Origin: Pseudomonadota bacterium
GTDB taxonomy: Bacteria > Pseudomonadota > Gammaproteobacteria > UBA5335
Assembly (NCBI GenBank): GCA_021783685.1
Contig: JAJXTQ010000128.1
Coordinates: forward strand, 1-6,257
DNA: 6,257 nt
Reading direction: 5' to 3'
Shown here piece by piece: positions 1 to 5,945 of the stretch. How positions within the stretch are numbered: position 1 is the stretch's first letter; every line of letters starts with the position of its first letter. A model generated the notes under the pieces. That model was not told where the DNA came from. It made no database searches and worked only from the letters and a program-made list of their open reading frames with translations. Made by a program: the position numbers and the translations under genes.

Positions 1-1037
1 ACCTTGGCCAGCCGGCCCAGCGCCTCGCCCCAGGGCATGCCACCCCCGAGCAGGGCGCCGAGCACCAGCAGCGCGTTGGCGACGTTGAAACGCCCGAGCA
101 ACGGCAGATGCAGGACGCCCGACCCCCAGTCGCCCTCCAGCGCCAAAGCCGTCCCGTCGGCCACCGGCGTCACGTCGCGAGTCCAAAGACCTTTGCCGCG
201 CCGCCCCTGCAGCGCCGCGCGCGAAAAGGCCGCCCAGACGGTGGCACAGGAAGCGGGCAGCGCGGTCGCCATGTCTGCCGCAGCGGCATCCTCGGCCCAC
301 AGGACGGCGAGACGCAGTTCGGGGCGCTCGAACAGGCGCCGCTTGGCTGCCGCGTAGGCGGCTTGGGTCTGGTGATAGTCGAGGTGGTCGCGGGTGAGGT
401 TGGTGAAGAGTGCCGTATCGAAGCGCACGGCGGCGACCCGGCCCTGATCGAGCGCATGGGAGGAGACCTCCATGGCCACCGTGCGCGCGCCCTCGTCGCG
501 CAGCCGCGCGAGCCAGGCCTGCACCCGGACGGCGTCGAGCGTCGTGTGCGAAGAGGGCACCAGCCGGCCCGGGAATCCGTTGCCCAGCGTGCCCATCACC
601 GCGGTCGTTCCGGGTGGATCGCCCAGCGTCTGCGCCAGCAGATGGGCGCAACTGGTCTTGCCGTTCGTGCCGGTGATCCCGATCACTCGCAGGGCTTGCG
701 AGGGCTCGCCGAAGAATCGTGCCGCCAGATCGCCGGCCCGCCGCGTCAGATCGGGAAGGGCAATCCGGGGTGCCCCATCGGCAGGCACGGGAGCGGCGAG
801 CGACGCCGCGGGATCGTAGACGATGGCCACCGCGCCGGCCGCTACCACCGCCTCGGCGTGGGCCATGCCATGCGTGGCGCGGCCGGCGCAGGCGAGAAAC
901 AGGTCCCCCGGGCGCACGGCGCGTGAGTCGGCGGTGAGGCCGCGGATCGGCAAGCCGGCACAGGACGCGTCCACCGCCAGCCATGGCGCCAGCAGGTCCT
1001 GCAACAGCCAGGGGGTCCCCGCAGCCGCCCGGTTCAT
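1..1037 (-). CDS. murE: UDP-N-acetylmuramoyl-tripeptide synthetase MurE (3' end cut off)
   Basis: MurE is a cytoplasmic Mur ligase that uses ATP to add the third amino acid (meso-diaminopimelate in most Gram-negatives) to UDP-MurNAc-L-Ala-D-Glu. I translated the reverse strand from the ATG at 1037-1035: 345 complete codons stay open to the left edge, about 70% of a typical 490-500 residue MurE. Visible motifs are TADSR at 35-39 and PGDLF near 43-47 in the uridine-nucleotide binding domain, the ATP P-loop GTNGKT at 123-128, HTTLDA at 164-169, MEVSSH at 189-194, FTNLTRDHLDYH at 211-222, and Lys232 in AAKRRLF, the position of the carbamylated lysine. The C-terminal domain with the DNPR motif that selects diaminopimelate over lysine lies outside the window, so the substrate is assumed from lineage. 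The start overlaps the ftsI stop as ATGA and has a strong ribosome binding site. MurE rather than MurF or MurC is supported by the motifs and by its position after ftsI. Confidence 0.96.
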   Translation of the reverse strand, partial: MNRAAAGTPWLLQDLLAPWLAVDASCAGLPIRGLTADSRAVRPGDLFLACAGRATHGMAHAEAVVAAGAVAIVYDPAASLAAPVPADGAPRIALPDLTRRAGDLAARFFGEPSQALRVIGITGTNGKTSCAHLLAQTLGDPPGTTAVMGTLGNGFPGRLVPSSHTTLDAVRVQAWLARLRDEGARTVAMEVSSHALDQGRVAAVRFDTALFTNLTRDHLDYHQTQAAYAAAKRRLFERPELRLAVLWAEDAAAADMATALPASCATVWAAFSRAALQGRRGKGLWTRDVTPVADGTALALEGDWGSGVLHLPLLGRFNVANALLVLGALLGGGMPWGEALGRLAK

Positions 1038-2752
1038 CCCAGCTCCTCCGCATCGCCGGCCGAATGGACGAAGCCCGCGCCTTCCGGCAGATCGTCTGGC
1101 GGGATTTCCATGAGTCGCAGCGCGCCCGCCATGACGCGCGAAAATACGGGTGCCGCGACCGCGCCGCCGTAGTAGGCGCCCGCGCTGGGTTCGTCGATGA
1201 CCACCACCGCAACCAGTCGGGGCCGGCTGGCCGGCACGTAGCCCGCGAACACTGCCTGGTAACGACGTTCGGCGTAGCCGCCGACCCCCGACTTGCGGGC
1301 CGTTCCGGTCTTGCCCGCCACGCGATACCCGGGTACCGCCGCGGCCGTCGCAGTGCCCTCGCGCACCACGCGCTCCAGCATCTGGCTGACCTCTGCCGCG
1401 GTGGTCGGACGAATGACCCGGTGCGCGGGGGGCAACTGCTTGGCCCGGAAGAAACTCACCGGGCGCCGCTCACCGCCGTTGGCGATCACCGCGTACGCGC
1501 TGGCCAGTTGCAAGGCCGTCGTCGACAGCCCGTAGCCATAGGCCACGGTCGCATGGTCGATGGGGCGCCAATCCTGGAAGTGGCGCAGGGTGCCCCCACG
1601 CTCTCCGGGAAAACCGCTCGCCGTCATCTCCCCGAAACCGTAATCACGCAGCACCGACCAGAGCCGCTCGGCGGGCATCGCGAGCGCGATGCGGCTGGCG
1701 CCCACGTTGCTGGATTTCGCCAGAATTCCCCCGAGATCCAGCACGCCATAGTTGTGCAGGTCGCGGATGGGATTGCCCTGCACCGTGAACCAGCCGGGAT
1801 TGGTGTCGATGACGCTGGTGGGCTTGAAGAGCCCCTGCTCCAGCGCCGTCGCGACGACGAAGGGCTTGAGTGTGGAGCCCGGCTCGAACAGGTCGATCAC
1901 GGCGCGATTCCGGGTCAGGCCCGGGGAAATGCCTTCGCGATTGTTGGGATTGAACCCGGGCTGGCTGACCATGGCGAGAATCTCACCGGTGCGCGGATCG
2001 AGCACGACCATCGTGCCGGCCTTGGCCTGATTGGCCACCACGGCGGCCTTCAGCTCCCGATAGGCGAGATACTGGATGCGGCGGTCGATGCTGAGCTGCA
2101 GATCGCGGCCCGGCCTGGCCTCCCGGATCGCGCCCAGTTCGTCGATGACCTTCTTGCCGGCATCGATCAATACCCGACGACTGCCGGGCTGGCCCGCCAT
2201 CCAGCTGTCGTAGGACAGCTCGAGTCCTTCCAGCCCGCGATCGTCGATGTTGGTGAATCCCAGCAACTGCGCGCTGATCTCGCTGGTCGGGTAGTAGCGC
2301 CGGTACTCCCGCTGGGCATAGAGACCGGGCAGTTTCAGTGCGAGGATCTGCTTGGCCTCATGGGGCGGCAGGTGGCGCTGGACGTACACGAACTCGCGCC
2401 CTTCCCGCACCTTCAACTTCTCGCGCAGCCGGCTCGGCGGGATCCGGAGCGCGGCGGCCAGCCGTTCGACCGAGCCCTGCTGCGCCAGGAAAGGCGCCGG
2501 GTTGACCCAGATGGAATCGACGGGTGTGCTGGCAGCCAGCGTCTCGCCGTGCCGATCGAGGATCATGCCGCGATGCGCCGGGGTCTCGAGGACGCGCAAG
2601 TGACGGTCCTGCGCCTGGCCATGCAGGAAACCCTTGTCGAACACCTGCAGGTGAACGGCCCTGACGACGAGCGCCAGGCCCAGCAGGCACAGAAACCCGC
2701 CGACCACCCGACTGCGCCAAGACCACCCCGGATTGCCGAGGCGCTTATTCAT
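1034..2752 (-). CDS. ftsI: Septal peptidoglycan transpeptidase FtsI (PBP3)
   Basis: FtsI is the class B penicillin-binding protein that cross-links septal peptidoglycan in complex with FtsW and FtsQLB. The protein is 572 residues, close to E. coli FtsI (588). A basic N-terminus (MNKR, then WRSR) precedes one membrane segment at about 16-36. The PBP dimerisation domain begins near residue 60 (RGMILDRHGE at 61-70). The transpeptidase domain carries all three catalytic motifs: STLK at 293-296 with nucleophile Ser293, SSN at 347-349, and KTG at 481-483. I chose the ATG at 2752 over an in-frame ATG six codons upstream because MNKR matches the family N-terminus; neither start has a strong ribosome binding site, the nearest being a weak GGTG, so coupling to ftsL is likely (the genes overlap by 8 bases). 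The three catalytic motifs and the flanking ftsL and murE leave little doubt about the identity. Confidence 0.97.
   Translation of the reverse strand: MNKRLGNPGWSWRSRVVGGFLCLLGLALVVRAVHLQVFDKGFLHGQAQDRHLRVLETPAHRGMILDRHGETLAASTPVDSIWVNPAPFLAQQGSVERLAAALRIPPSRLREKLKVREGREFVYVQRHLPPHEAKQILALKLPGLYAQREYRRYYPTSEISAQLLGFTNIDDRGLEGLELSYDSWMAGQPGSRRVLIDAGKKVIDELGAIREARPGRDLQLSIDRRIQYLAYRELKAAVVANQAKAGTMVVLDPRTGEILAMVSQPGFNPNNREGISPGLTRNRAVIDLFEPGSTLKPFVVATALEQGLFKPTSVIDTNPGWFTVQGNPIRDLHNYGVLDLGGILAKSSNVGASRIALAMPAERLWSVLRDYGFGEMTASGFPGERGGTLRHFQDWRPIDHATVAYGYGLSTTALQLASAYAVIANGGERRPVSFFRAKQLPPAHRVIRPTTAAEVSQMLERVVREGTATAAAVPGYRVAGKTGTARKSGVGGYAERRYQAVFAGYVPASRPRLVAVVVIDEPSAGAYYGGAVAAPVFSRVMAGALRLMEIPPDDLPEGAGFVHSAGDAEELG
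1043..1049 (-). promoter_or_regulatory. Ribosome binding site of murE
   Basis: Read on the minus strand this is GGAGGAG, five bases before the murE ATG at 1037. It is the strongest Shine-Dalgarno sequence among the dcw genes here and lies inside the last codons of ftsI. It fixes the murE start at the ATGA overlap with the ftsI stop and suggests that murE can be initiated well on its own, as well as by coupling to ftsI. Confidence 0.8.
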
Positions 2753-3014
2753 CGCGCACCAGCCGGACATCCTTCGCAGGCGGCACGATCATGCCCAGTT
2801 GGTCCCGGGCGATCCGCTCCACACGCGAAGCCATCGCCCACGCACCGAGTTCCAGTTGCAACCGGCTCCATTCGCCGTTCAGCTCGTCACGCTCCTCCTC
2901 CAGCCGCTGCAGGGTGGACCAGCGCTCCCGATTCTGGAATTTCACATAGACGAGCCCGAGGCTGCTGACAAAGACCGCCAGACCGAGGCTTGCCACGAGC
3001 ACGGCCGCCTTCAC
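2745..3014 (-). CDS. ftsL: Cell division protein FtsL
   Basis: FtsL is a small bitopic inner-membrane protein that forms the FtsQLB complex, which controls activation of FtsWI at the septum. From the GTG at 3014 the product is 89 residues: a membrane segment at about 4-24, then a charged heptad-like stretch at about 29-60 consistent with the FtsL coiled coil, then SRVERIARDQLGM at 63-75, the most recognisable family motif. The GTG overlaps the rsmH stop as GTGA and is preceded by a weak GAGAAG. An in-frame ATG at 3107 would give 120 residues, nearer E. coli length (121), but it lies 97 bases inside rsmH and has no visible ribosome binding site, so its extra N-terminus may be only a shadow of rsmH. 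An ATG at 3071 is another alternative. Identity is secure; the start is less so. Confidence 0.9.
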   Translation of the reverse strand: MKAAVLVASLGLAVFVSSLGLVYVKFQNRERWSTLQRLEEERDELNGEWSRLQLELGAWAMASRVERIARDQLGMIVPPAKDVRLVRDE

Positions 3015-3928
3015 GGCCGCTTCTCGACGACGCGCAGCGTCGCGCTGCGCGCACGCGGATTCGCCTCGCATTCGGCGGGGCCGGGGCGGGCCTGGCGGAC
3101 GATCCATCCGAGACTGGGTTCGGGCCGGACGAATCCCAGCGGATCGGTCGCAGGCTGGACCCCGGCACGCATGAAGCGCTTCACCACGCGATCCTCGAGG
3201 GAATGGAAGGTGATGACCGCGAGGCGACCGCCGGGGGCGAGATGATCCACGGCTGCGACCAGGGCGCGCTCCAGCGACTCCAGTTCACGATTGATGAACA
3301 TGCGCACGGCCTGAAAGGAGCGGGTCGCCGGATGCTTGTGGCGCGCGGCCGGGGGCAGGGTCTGGCCGACGGCTTCGACCAGATCGCCGGTCCGCACGAG
3401 GGGCCGCCGGGCCCGCGCCTCGACGATCCGACGCGCGACCCGCCGGGCCTGGCGCTCCTCCCCGAAGCGCCACAGCACATCGGCCAGCGTGGACTCCTCG
3501 ACGGTTTCGAGCCACTGCGCCGCCGTCAGACCCTGAGTCACGTCCATGCGCATGTCCAGCGGGCCATCCTTGAGGAAACTGAAACCGCGCTCGGCATCGT
3601 CGAGTTGCGGAGATGAAACGCCCAGATCGAGCAGGATGCCGTCGACCGTCCCGCGCCAGTCGGCGGCGCTCGCCATGTCGCCCAGATCGGCCGTGTTGCC
3701 ATGCACGATCCTCACCCGCGGATCCTGACCCAAACGTCGCTGCGCATCGGCAACCGCCTCCGGGTCACGATCGATGACCATGAGTCGCCCCTCCGGACCC
3801 AGGTGCGACAACAGTCGTTCGGCATGCCCGCCGCGCCCGTAGGTCCCGTCGATGTACCGACCGGCAGGCCGGGGCGCGAGCGCCTCCAGGGCTTCCGCCA
3901 GCAGCACGGGCCGGTGCATGTCGCTCAC
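3011..3928 (-). CDS. rsmH: 16S rRNA (cytosine(1402)-N(4))-methyltransferase RsmH
   Basis: RsmH (formerly MraW) transfers a methyl group from S-adenosylmethionine to N4 of C1402 in the decoding centre of 16S rRNA. The 305-residue product has the usual length. The SAM-binding motif DGTYGRGGH is at 27-35 and IDRD at 52-55. These are followed by DLGVSSPQLD at 101-110, RGFSF at 114-118, DGPLDMRMD at 121-129, HPATRSFQAVRMFINREL at 199-216, ITFHSLEDRVVK at 239-250, and the C-terminal NPRARSATLRV at 290-300. All are family hallmarks and none is degraded. The start is a GTG at 3928; an ATG three codons later at 3919 is an equally reasonable alternative and neither has a strong ribosome binding site. 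The gene begins 19 bases after the mraZ stop and its stop overlaps the ftsL GTG. RsmI, the partner enzyme that 2'-O-methylates the same nucleotide, is encoded just upstream beyond rnpB. Confidence 0.97.
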   Translation of the reverse strand: MSDMHRPVLLAEALEALAPRPAGRYIDGTYGRGGHAERLLSHLGPEGRLMVIDRDPEAVADAQRRLGQDPRVRIVHGNTADLGDMASAADWRGTVDGILLDLGVSSPQLDDAERGFSFLKDGPLDMRMDVTQGLTAAQWLETVEESTLADVLWRFGEERQARRVARRIVEARARRPLVRTGDLVEAVGQTLPPAARHKHPATRSFQAVRMFINRELESLERALVAAVDHLAPGGRLAVITFHSLEDRVVKRFMRAGVQPATDPLGFVRPEPSLGWIVRQARPGPAECEANPRARSATLRVVEKRP

Positions 3929-3947
3929 GCGCGTCGCCCCGGCCGTC

Positions 3948-4403
3948 TCAGATCGACAGCTTCTGAAGCGCGGCCGACATCTCGCCGTCTTCCTGCCTCA
4001 GGTCGTTCATCCATTCGGCCTGTCTGGCGTTCCAGTGTTCTTCGGCCCACAGCTCGAACTTGTTGCCCTGACCGATGAGCATGCCGCGCGATTCCAGGTG
4101 GGCGAACTTGCGCAACAGGGGCGTGAGCTGCAAGCGGCCCTGACCGTCCATGGCAATCTCCGTTGCATAGCCCATCAGAATGCGCTGCAACTGGCGCGCC
4201 CGCCGATCCAGGTTGGCCAGGCTGACCAGTTCCCGCTCGACCGCCTCCCACGCAGGCAGGGGATAAACCAGCAGGCACTCGTCGGGGTCGACCGTCACGA
4301 CCATCTGCCCATCGCAGGCGGCAGCGAGCGGGTCGCGATAGCGCGCAGGAATGGCCATGCGGCCTTTCCCGTCGATCGCGATCTGGCTGGCCCCCCGAAA
4401 CAT
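3948..4403 (-). CDS. mraZ: Transcriptional regulator MraZ
   Basis: MraZ is a DNA-binding protein of the SpoVT/AbrB fold that assembles into a ring and represses the dcw operon from which it is made. The product is 151 residues, matching E. coli MraZ (152). It has the family's duplicated motif: DGKGRMAIPARYR at 11-23 and DGQGRLQLTP at 86-95, one per half. The start at MFRGASQ (ATG at 4403) was chosen over an in-frame GTG eight codons upstream at 4427 because MFRGA is the standard N-terminus and the longer version would begin inside the operator repeats. A GGCAGG ribosome binding site lies six bases before the ATG. It is the first gene of the dcw operon, directly behind the promoter and operator given separately. 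Confidence 0.97.
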   Translation of the reverse strand: MFRGASQIAIDGKGRMAIPARYRDPLAAACDGQMVVTVDPDECLLVYPLPAWEAVERELVSLANLDRRARQLQRILMGYATEIAMDGQGRLQLTPLLRKFAHLESRGMLIGQGNKFELWAEEHWNARQAEWMNDLRQEDGEMSAALQKLSI

Positions 4404-4409
4404 GACGTG

Positions 4410-4415
4410 CCTGCC
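4410..4415 (-). promoter_or_regulatory. Ribosome binding site of mraZ
   Basis: Read on the minus strand this is GGCAGG, six bases before the ATG at 4403, immediately downstream of the last operator repeat. It supports the short MraZ start. The G-rich run continuing upstream (AAAGGGGG) may add to ribosome binding, but it also forms part of the region next to the operator. Confidence 0.6.
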
Positions 4416-4421
4416 CCCTTT

Positions 4422-4447
4422 CCCCACTTTTCGCCACTATGCCCCAC
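4422..4447 (-). promoter_or_regulatory. MraZ operator: three direct repeats with 10-bp period
   Basis: On the minus strand three copies occur in phase: GTGGGG at 4447-4442, GTGGCG at 4437-4432 and GTGGGG at 4427-4422, each separated by four bases, so one per helical turn. Experimentally studied MraZ operators are short GTGGG-type direct repeats separated by about five bases upstream of mraZ, and this matches. The block begins only a few bases after the expected transcription start of the dcw promoter and ends 18 bases before the mraZ ATG. Binding here would block promoter clearance, consistent with autorepression. A fourth, degenerate G-rich unit may follow at about 4412-4417. Confidence 0.88.
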
Positions 4448-4456
4448 CACGAGCAC

Positions 4457-4485
4457 ACTATGGGTCGCCGATGATCGCGTGTCAA
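4457..4485 (-). promoter_or_regulatory. Sigma70-type promoter of the dcw operon
   Basis: On the minus strand a perfect -35 box TTGACA lies at 4485-4480, followed after exactly 17 bases by CATAGT at 4462-4457 as the -10 box (four of six consensus bases). Transcription should start near 4450, immediately before the MraZ repeats. An A/T stretch (GGTAAAAATTT) lies about 20 bases upstream of the -35 box, near where an UP element would sit. A second CATAGT overlaps the operator (about 4442-4437) and could give a minor start. The promoter would drive mraZ and the genes behind it. Confidence 0.8.
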
Positions 4486-4510
4486 GCCGGAATCGGTCCG
4501 CCGGTCGAAA

Positions 4511-4605
4511 TTTTTACCCTTTGCTTTCAATCGCTTAAAAGCATGCCGAGCAGGCCGTCGTGAGAAAACGACGACCCTTTTAGAATCAAGTTTTTAGGGT
4601 AAAAA
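4511..4605. repeat. AT-rich intergenic stretch with a 10-bp inverted repeat
   Basis: TTTTTACCCT at 4511-4520 is an exact reverse complement of AGGGTAAAAA at 4596-4605, with 75 bases between. Inside is a smaller hairpin (arms 4556-4561 and 4568-4573, extended by two more pairs after a mismatch) and a third ACCCT at 4574-4578. The stretch contrasts sharply with the GC-rich surroundings and lies between the rnpB terminator and the dcw promoter. I see no open reading frame of substance in it. No function is assigned; it could be a spacer, a protein-binding region or an upstream element of the dcw promoter. Confidence 0.5.
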
Positions 4606-4608
4606 GAT

Positions 4609-4640
4609 AAAGCAAAAACTGACCATCGCGGGGATGGCAG
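4609..4640 (-). terminator. Rho-independent terminator of rnpB
   Basis: On the minus strand CCATC (4637-4633), a five-base loop CCCGC and GATGG (4627-4623) form a hairpin, extended by a G-T pair and, past a bulge, two further pairs. It is followed by TTTTT at 4618-4614, then GC and TTT. It lies about 10-15 bases beyond the mature 3' end of the RNase P RNA, in the expected place. The short stem makes it a moderate rather than strong terminator, so some read-through towards mraZ is possible. Confidence 0.7.
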
Positions 4641-4650
4641 CGGACAGAAG

Positions 4651-5030
4651 GGAGAGGAGTCGGCCGATAAGCCGGGTTCTGTCGAGGACAGTCATTCATC
4701 TGGGATGCGCGTCGCCGCGCACCTCGAGCGATCCACCCGGGAACAGCGCGCGGGCCGCGCGCCGGAGCATGACACTCCGCGTTCCCCTATTCGATCTTGC
4801 TCCGGATGGGGTTTACCGTGCCGCCGCGTGTTGCCACCGGCGCGGTGCGCTCTTACCGCACCTTTTCACCCTTGCCCGGCCCGCAGGCCGTCGGCGGTCT
4901 GTTTTCTGTGGCACTTTCCGTCGGCTCGCGCCGCCCAGGCATTACCTGGCATCCCGCCCTGCGGAGCCCGGACTTTCCTCCCCGCCGACCTCCGAGCGGT
5001 GCGGCGGAGCGACTGTCTGGCCGACTCCGC
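4651..5030 (-). ncRNA. rnpB: RNase P RNA, bacterial type A
   Basis: This is the catalytic RNA of RNase P, which removes the 5' leader of precursor tRNAs. On the minus strand the ends pair as helix P1 (5028-5019 with 4665-4656, ten pairs), fixing the boundaries to within a few bases. Conserved landmarks follow in order: CCAGACAGTC, GAGGAAAGTCCGGGCTCC, the P8 hairpin CCAGGTAATGCCTGG, a P9 hairpin with a GCGA tetraloop, ACAGAAA, GGTGCGGTAAGAGCGCACC (P12 region), GGCACGGTAAAC, a CCCGGGTGG segment containing the GGT that binds the tRNA CCA end, a P18 hairpin with GCGA tetraloop (4721-4706), and AGATGAATGACTGTCC and AGAACCCGGCTTATCGG near the 3' end. The length of about 380 bases fits type A. The P3 arm looks shorter than in E. 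coli, and one arm in the P16-P17 region is a very GC-rich hairpin at 4746-4762. The 5' end lies about 15 bases after the rsmI stop. Confidence 0.97.
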
Positions 5031-5035
5031 CTCGC

Positions 5036-5041
5036 ATTATA
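5036..5041 (-). promoter_or_regulatory. -10 box of the rnpB promoter
   Basis: On the minus strand this is a perfect TATAAT. The expected start seven bases downstream, near 5029, coincides with the 5' end of the RNase P RNA defined by helix P1. No good -35 box is visible at the right distance (about 5059-5064, inside the last codons of rsmI, reads GCCCTG). The promoter begins only three bases after the rsmI stop codon at 5044-5046. Confidence 0.75.
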
Positions 5042-5043
5042 TT

Positions 5044-5925
5044 TCATTCCGCGCCGCGCAGGGCGACGGCGCGCGCATACCAGTGCGCGCGCCCGCCGCC
5101 GAACCAGCGATCCATCAGGCGGGCGAGCTGTGACGCCGGCAGCTGCGCCGCGAGATCGCTCAAGACGCGTTCGGCTTCGGGACCGCCATCCAGCTCCGGG
5201 CCCGACGCTGCGGCGCCGGCCACGATCAACACGCACTCGCCCCGCAGCGACTCGGTTGACTGGTCGATGGCGGTCCGCACCTGGGCGAGCGTGCCCCGAT
5301 AGAGGGTCTCGAAGCGCTTGGTGAGTTCGCGACCTACGCACGCCGCCCGCGCCGCACCCAAGACCTGGACGCAATCGTCCAGCGCATCGCGCAGGCGGCG
5401 GGGGGACTCGTAAAACACCAGCGTGCGGGGTTCCCGGGACAGATCCTGCAGATGCGCGCGTCGCGCCGCCGACCGCGCCGGCAGGAAACCTTCGAAAACG
5501 AAGCGATCCGTGGGCAGGCCGCTGACGGACAGCGCAGCGATCGCCGCGCACGGCCCGGGAACGGGGCTGAGCGGGAGGCCGGCGGCGGCCGCCGCATGGA
5601 TCAGGCCGTAGCCCGGATCGCTGATGAGCGGCGTGCCGGCGTCGCTCACCAGCGCGATGGCCGCGCCGCCGCCGAGCCGGTCCAGCAGGCCGGCGATCTG
5701 CCGGTCTTCGTTGTGCTCATGCATCGAGACCAGCGCCGTGCGGATGCCGAAGTGGGTCAGCAGCGCGCGCGTATGTCGGGTGTCCTCGGCCGCAATCAGG
5801 TCGACATCCTTCAGCACCGCGAGCGCCCGCGGCGAAAGGTCGCCCAGATGGCCGATCGGGGTCGCGACCACGTAGAGGACGCCGCCCACGACGCTGGCTG
5901 GCTGCGTTGACACCGCTTCATCCAT
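5044..5925 (-). CDS. rsmI: 16S rRNA (cytidine(1402)-2'-O)-methyltransferase RsmI
   Basis: RsmI transfers a methyl group from S-adenosylmethionine to the ribose 2'-OH of C1402 in 16S rRNA; RsmH, encoded further along, methylates N4 of the same base. The 293-residue product is close to E. coli RsmI (286). It has the tetrapyrrole-methylase-type fold motifs: ATPIGHLGD at 21-29, EDTRHT at 47-52, LVSDAGTPLISDPG at 92-105, PGPCAAIAAL at 123-132, FEGFLP at 144-149, FYESPRRL at 171-178 and RELTKRFET at 199-207. The first motif has His where Asn is usual (TPIGNL). I chose the ATG at 5925; the adjacent GTG at 5928 is equally possible because GAGGGAG (5941-5935) lies six bases before GTG and nine before ATG. 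A divergent lpoA-like gene starts about 20 bases away. I found no convincing rsmI promoter; it must lie inside the 5' part of the divergent gene. Confidence 0.96.
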   Translation of the reverse strand: MDEAVSTQPASVVGGVLYVVATPIGHLGDLSPRALAVLKDVDLIAAEDTRHTRALLTHFGIRTALVSMHEHNEDRQIAGLLDRLGGGAAIALVSDAGTPLISDPGYGLIHAAAAAGLPLSPVPGPCAAIAALSVSGLPTDRFVFEGFLPARSAARRAHLQDLSREPRTLVFYESPRRLRDALDDCVQVLGAARAACVGRELTKRFETLYRGTLAQVRTAIDQSTESLRGECVLIVAGAAASGPELDGGPEAERVLSDLAAQLPASQLARLMDRWFGGGRAHWYARAVALRGAE

Positions 5926-5936
5926 CACCGGATACT
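5907..5936 (+). promoter_or_regulatory. Putative promoter of the lpoA-like gene, inside rsmI
   Basis: On the plus strand TTGACA at 5907-5912 (perfect -35) is followed after 18 bases by GATACT at 5931-5936 (four of six -10 bases). The -35 box is within the first codons of rsmI, and the -10 box overlaps bases that on the other strand belong to the rsmI ribosome binding site. The expected start, about 5942-5945, is at most a few bases before the first ATG of the lpoA-like gene at 5946. Prediction from sequence only. Confidence 0.6.
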
Positions 5937-5945
5937 CCCTCGCGC

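Noticed and set aside
983..2968. A 661-codon open frame on the plus strand
   Set aside because: It lies antisense to ftsI and part of murE and ftsL, which have complete family motifs. Long antisense open frames are expected in GC-rich coding DNA, and its translation shows no recognisable domain.
2990..3616. A 208-codon plus-strand frame opposite rsmH
   Set aside because: RsmH on the other strand carries every family motif; this frame is its antisense shadow.
4404..4427. Eight-codon upstream extension of mraZ
   Set aside because: It would begin with GTG inside the third operator repeat, while MFRGA at 4403 is the standard MraZ N-terminus and has a ribosome binding site.
4553..4581. Hairpin followed by TTTT on the plus strand as a real terminator
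   Set aside because: The T run is only four bases, there is a mismatch in the stem, and no plus-strand gene ends here; on the minus strand there is no T run at all. It is kept only as part of a low-interest finding.
4746..4762. GC-rich palindrome-like hairpin as a possible mobile or regulatory repeat
   Set aside because: It fits as one stem-loop of the P16-P17 region of the RNase P RNA.
4634..5324. Overlapping plus-strand open frames of 140-220 codons
   Set aside because: They cover the RNase P RNA gene and the 3' end of rsmI; the sequence is explained by the RNA structure, and the translations are low-complexity Arg/Pro/Ala-rich.
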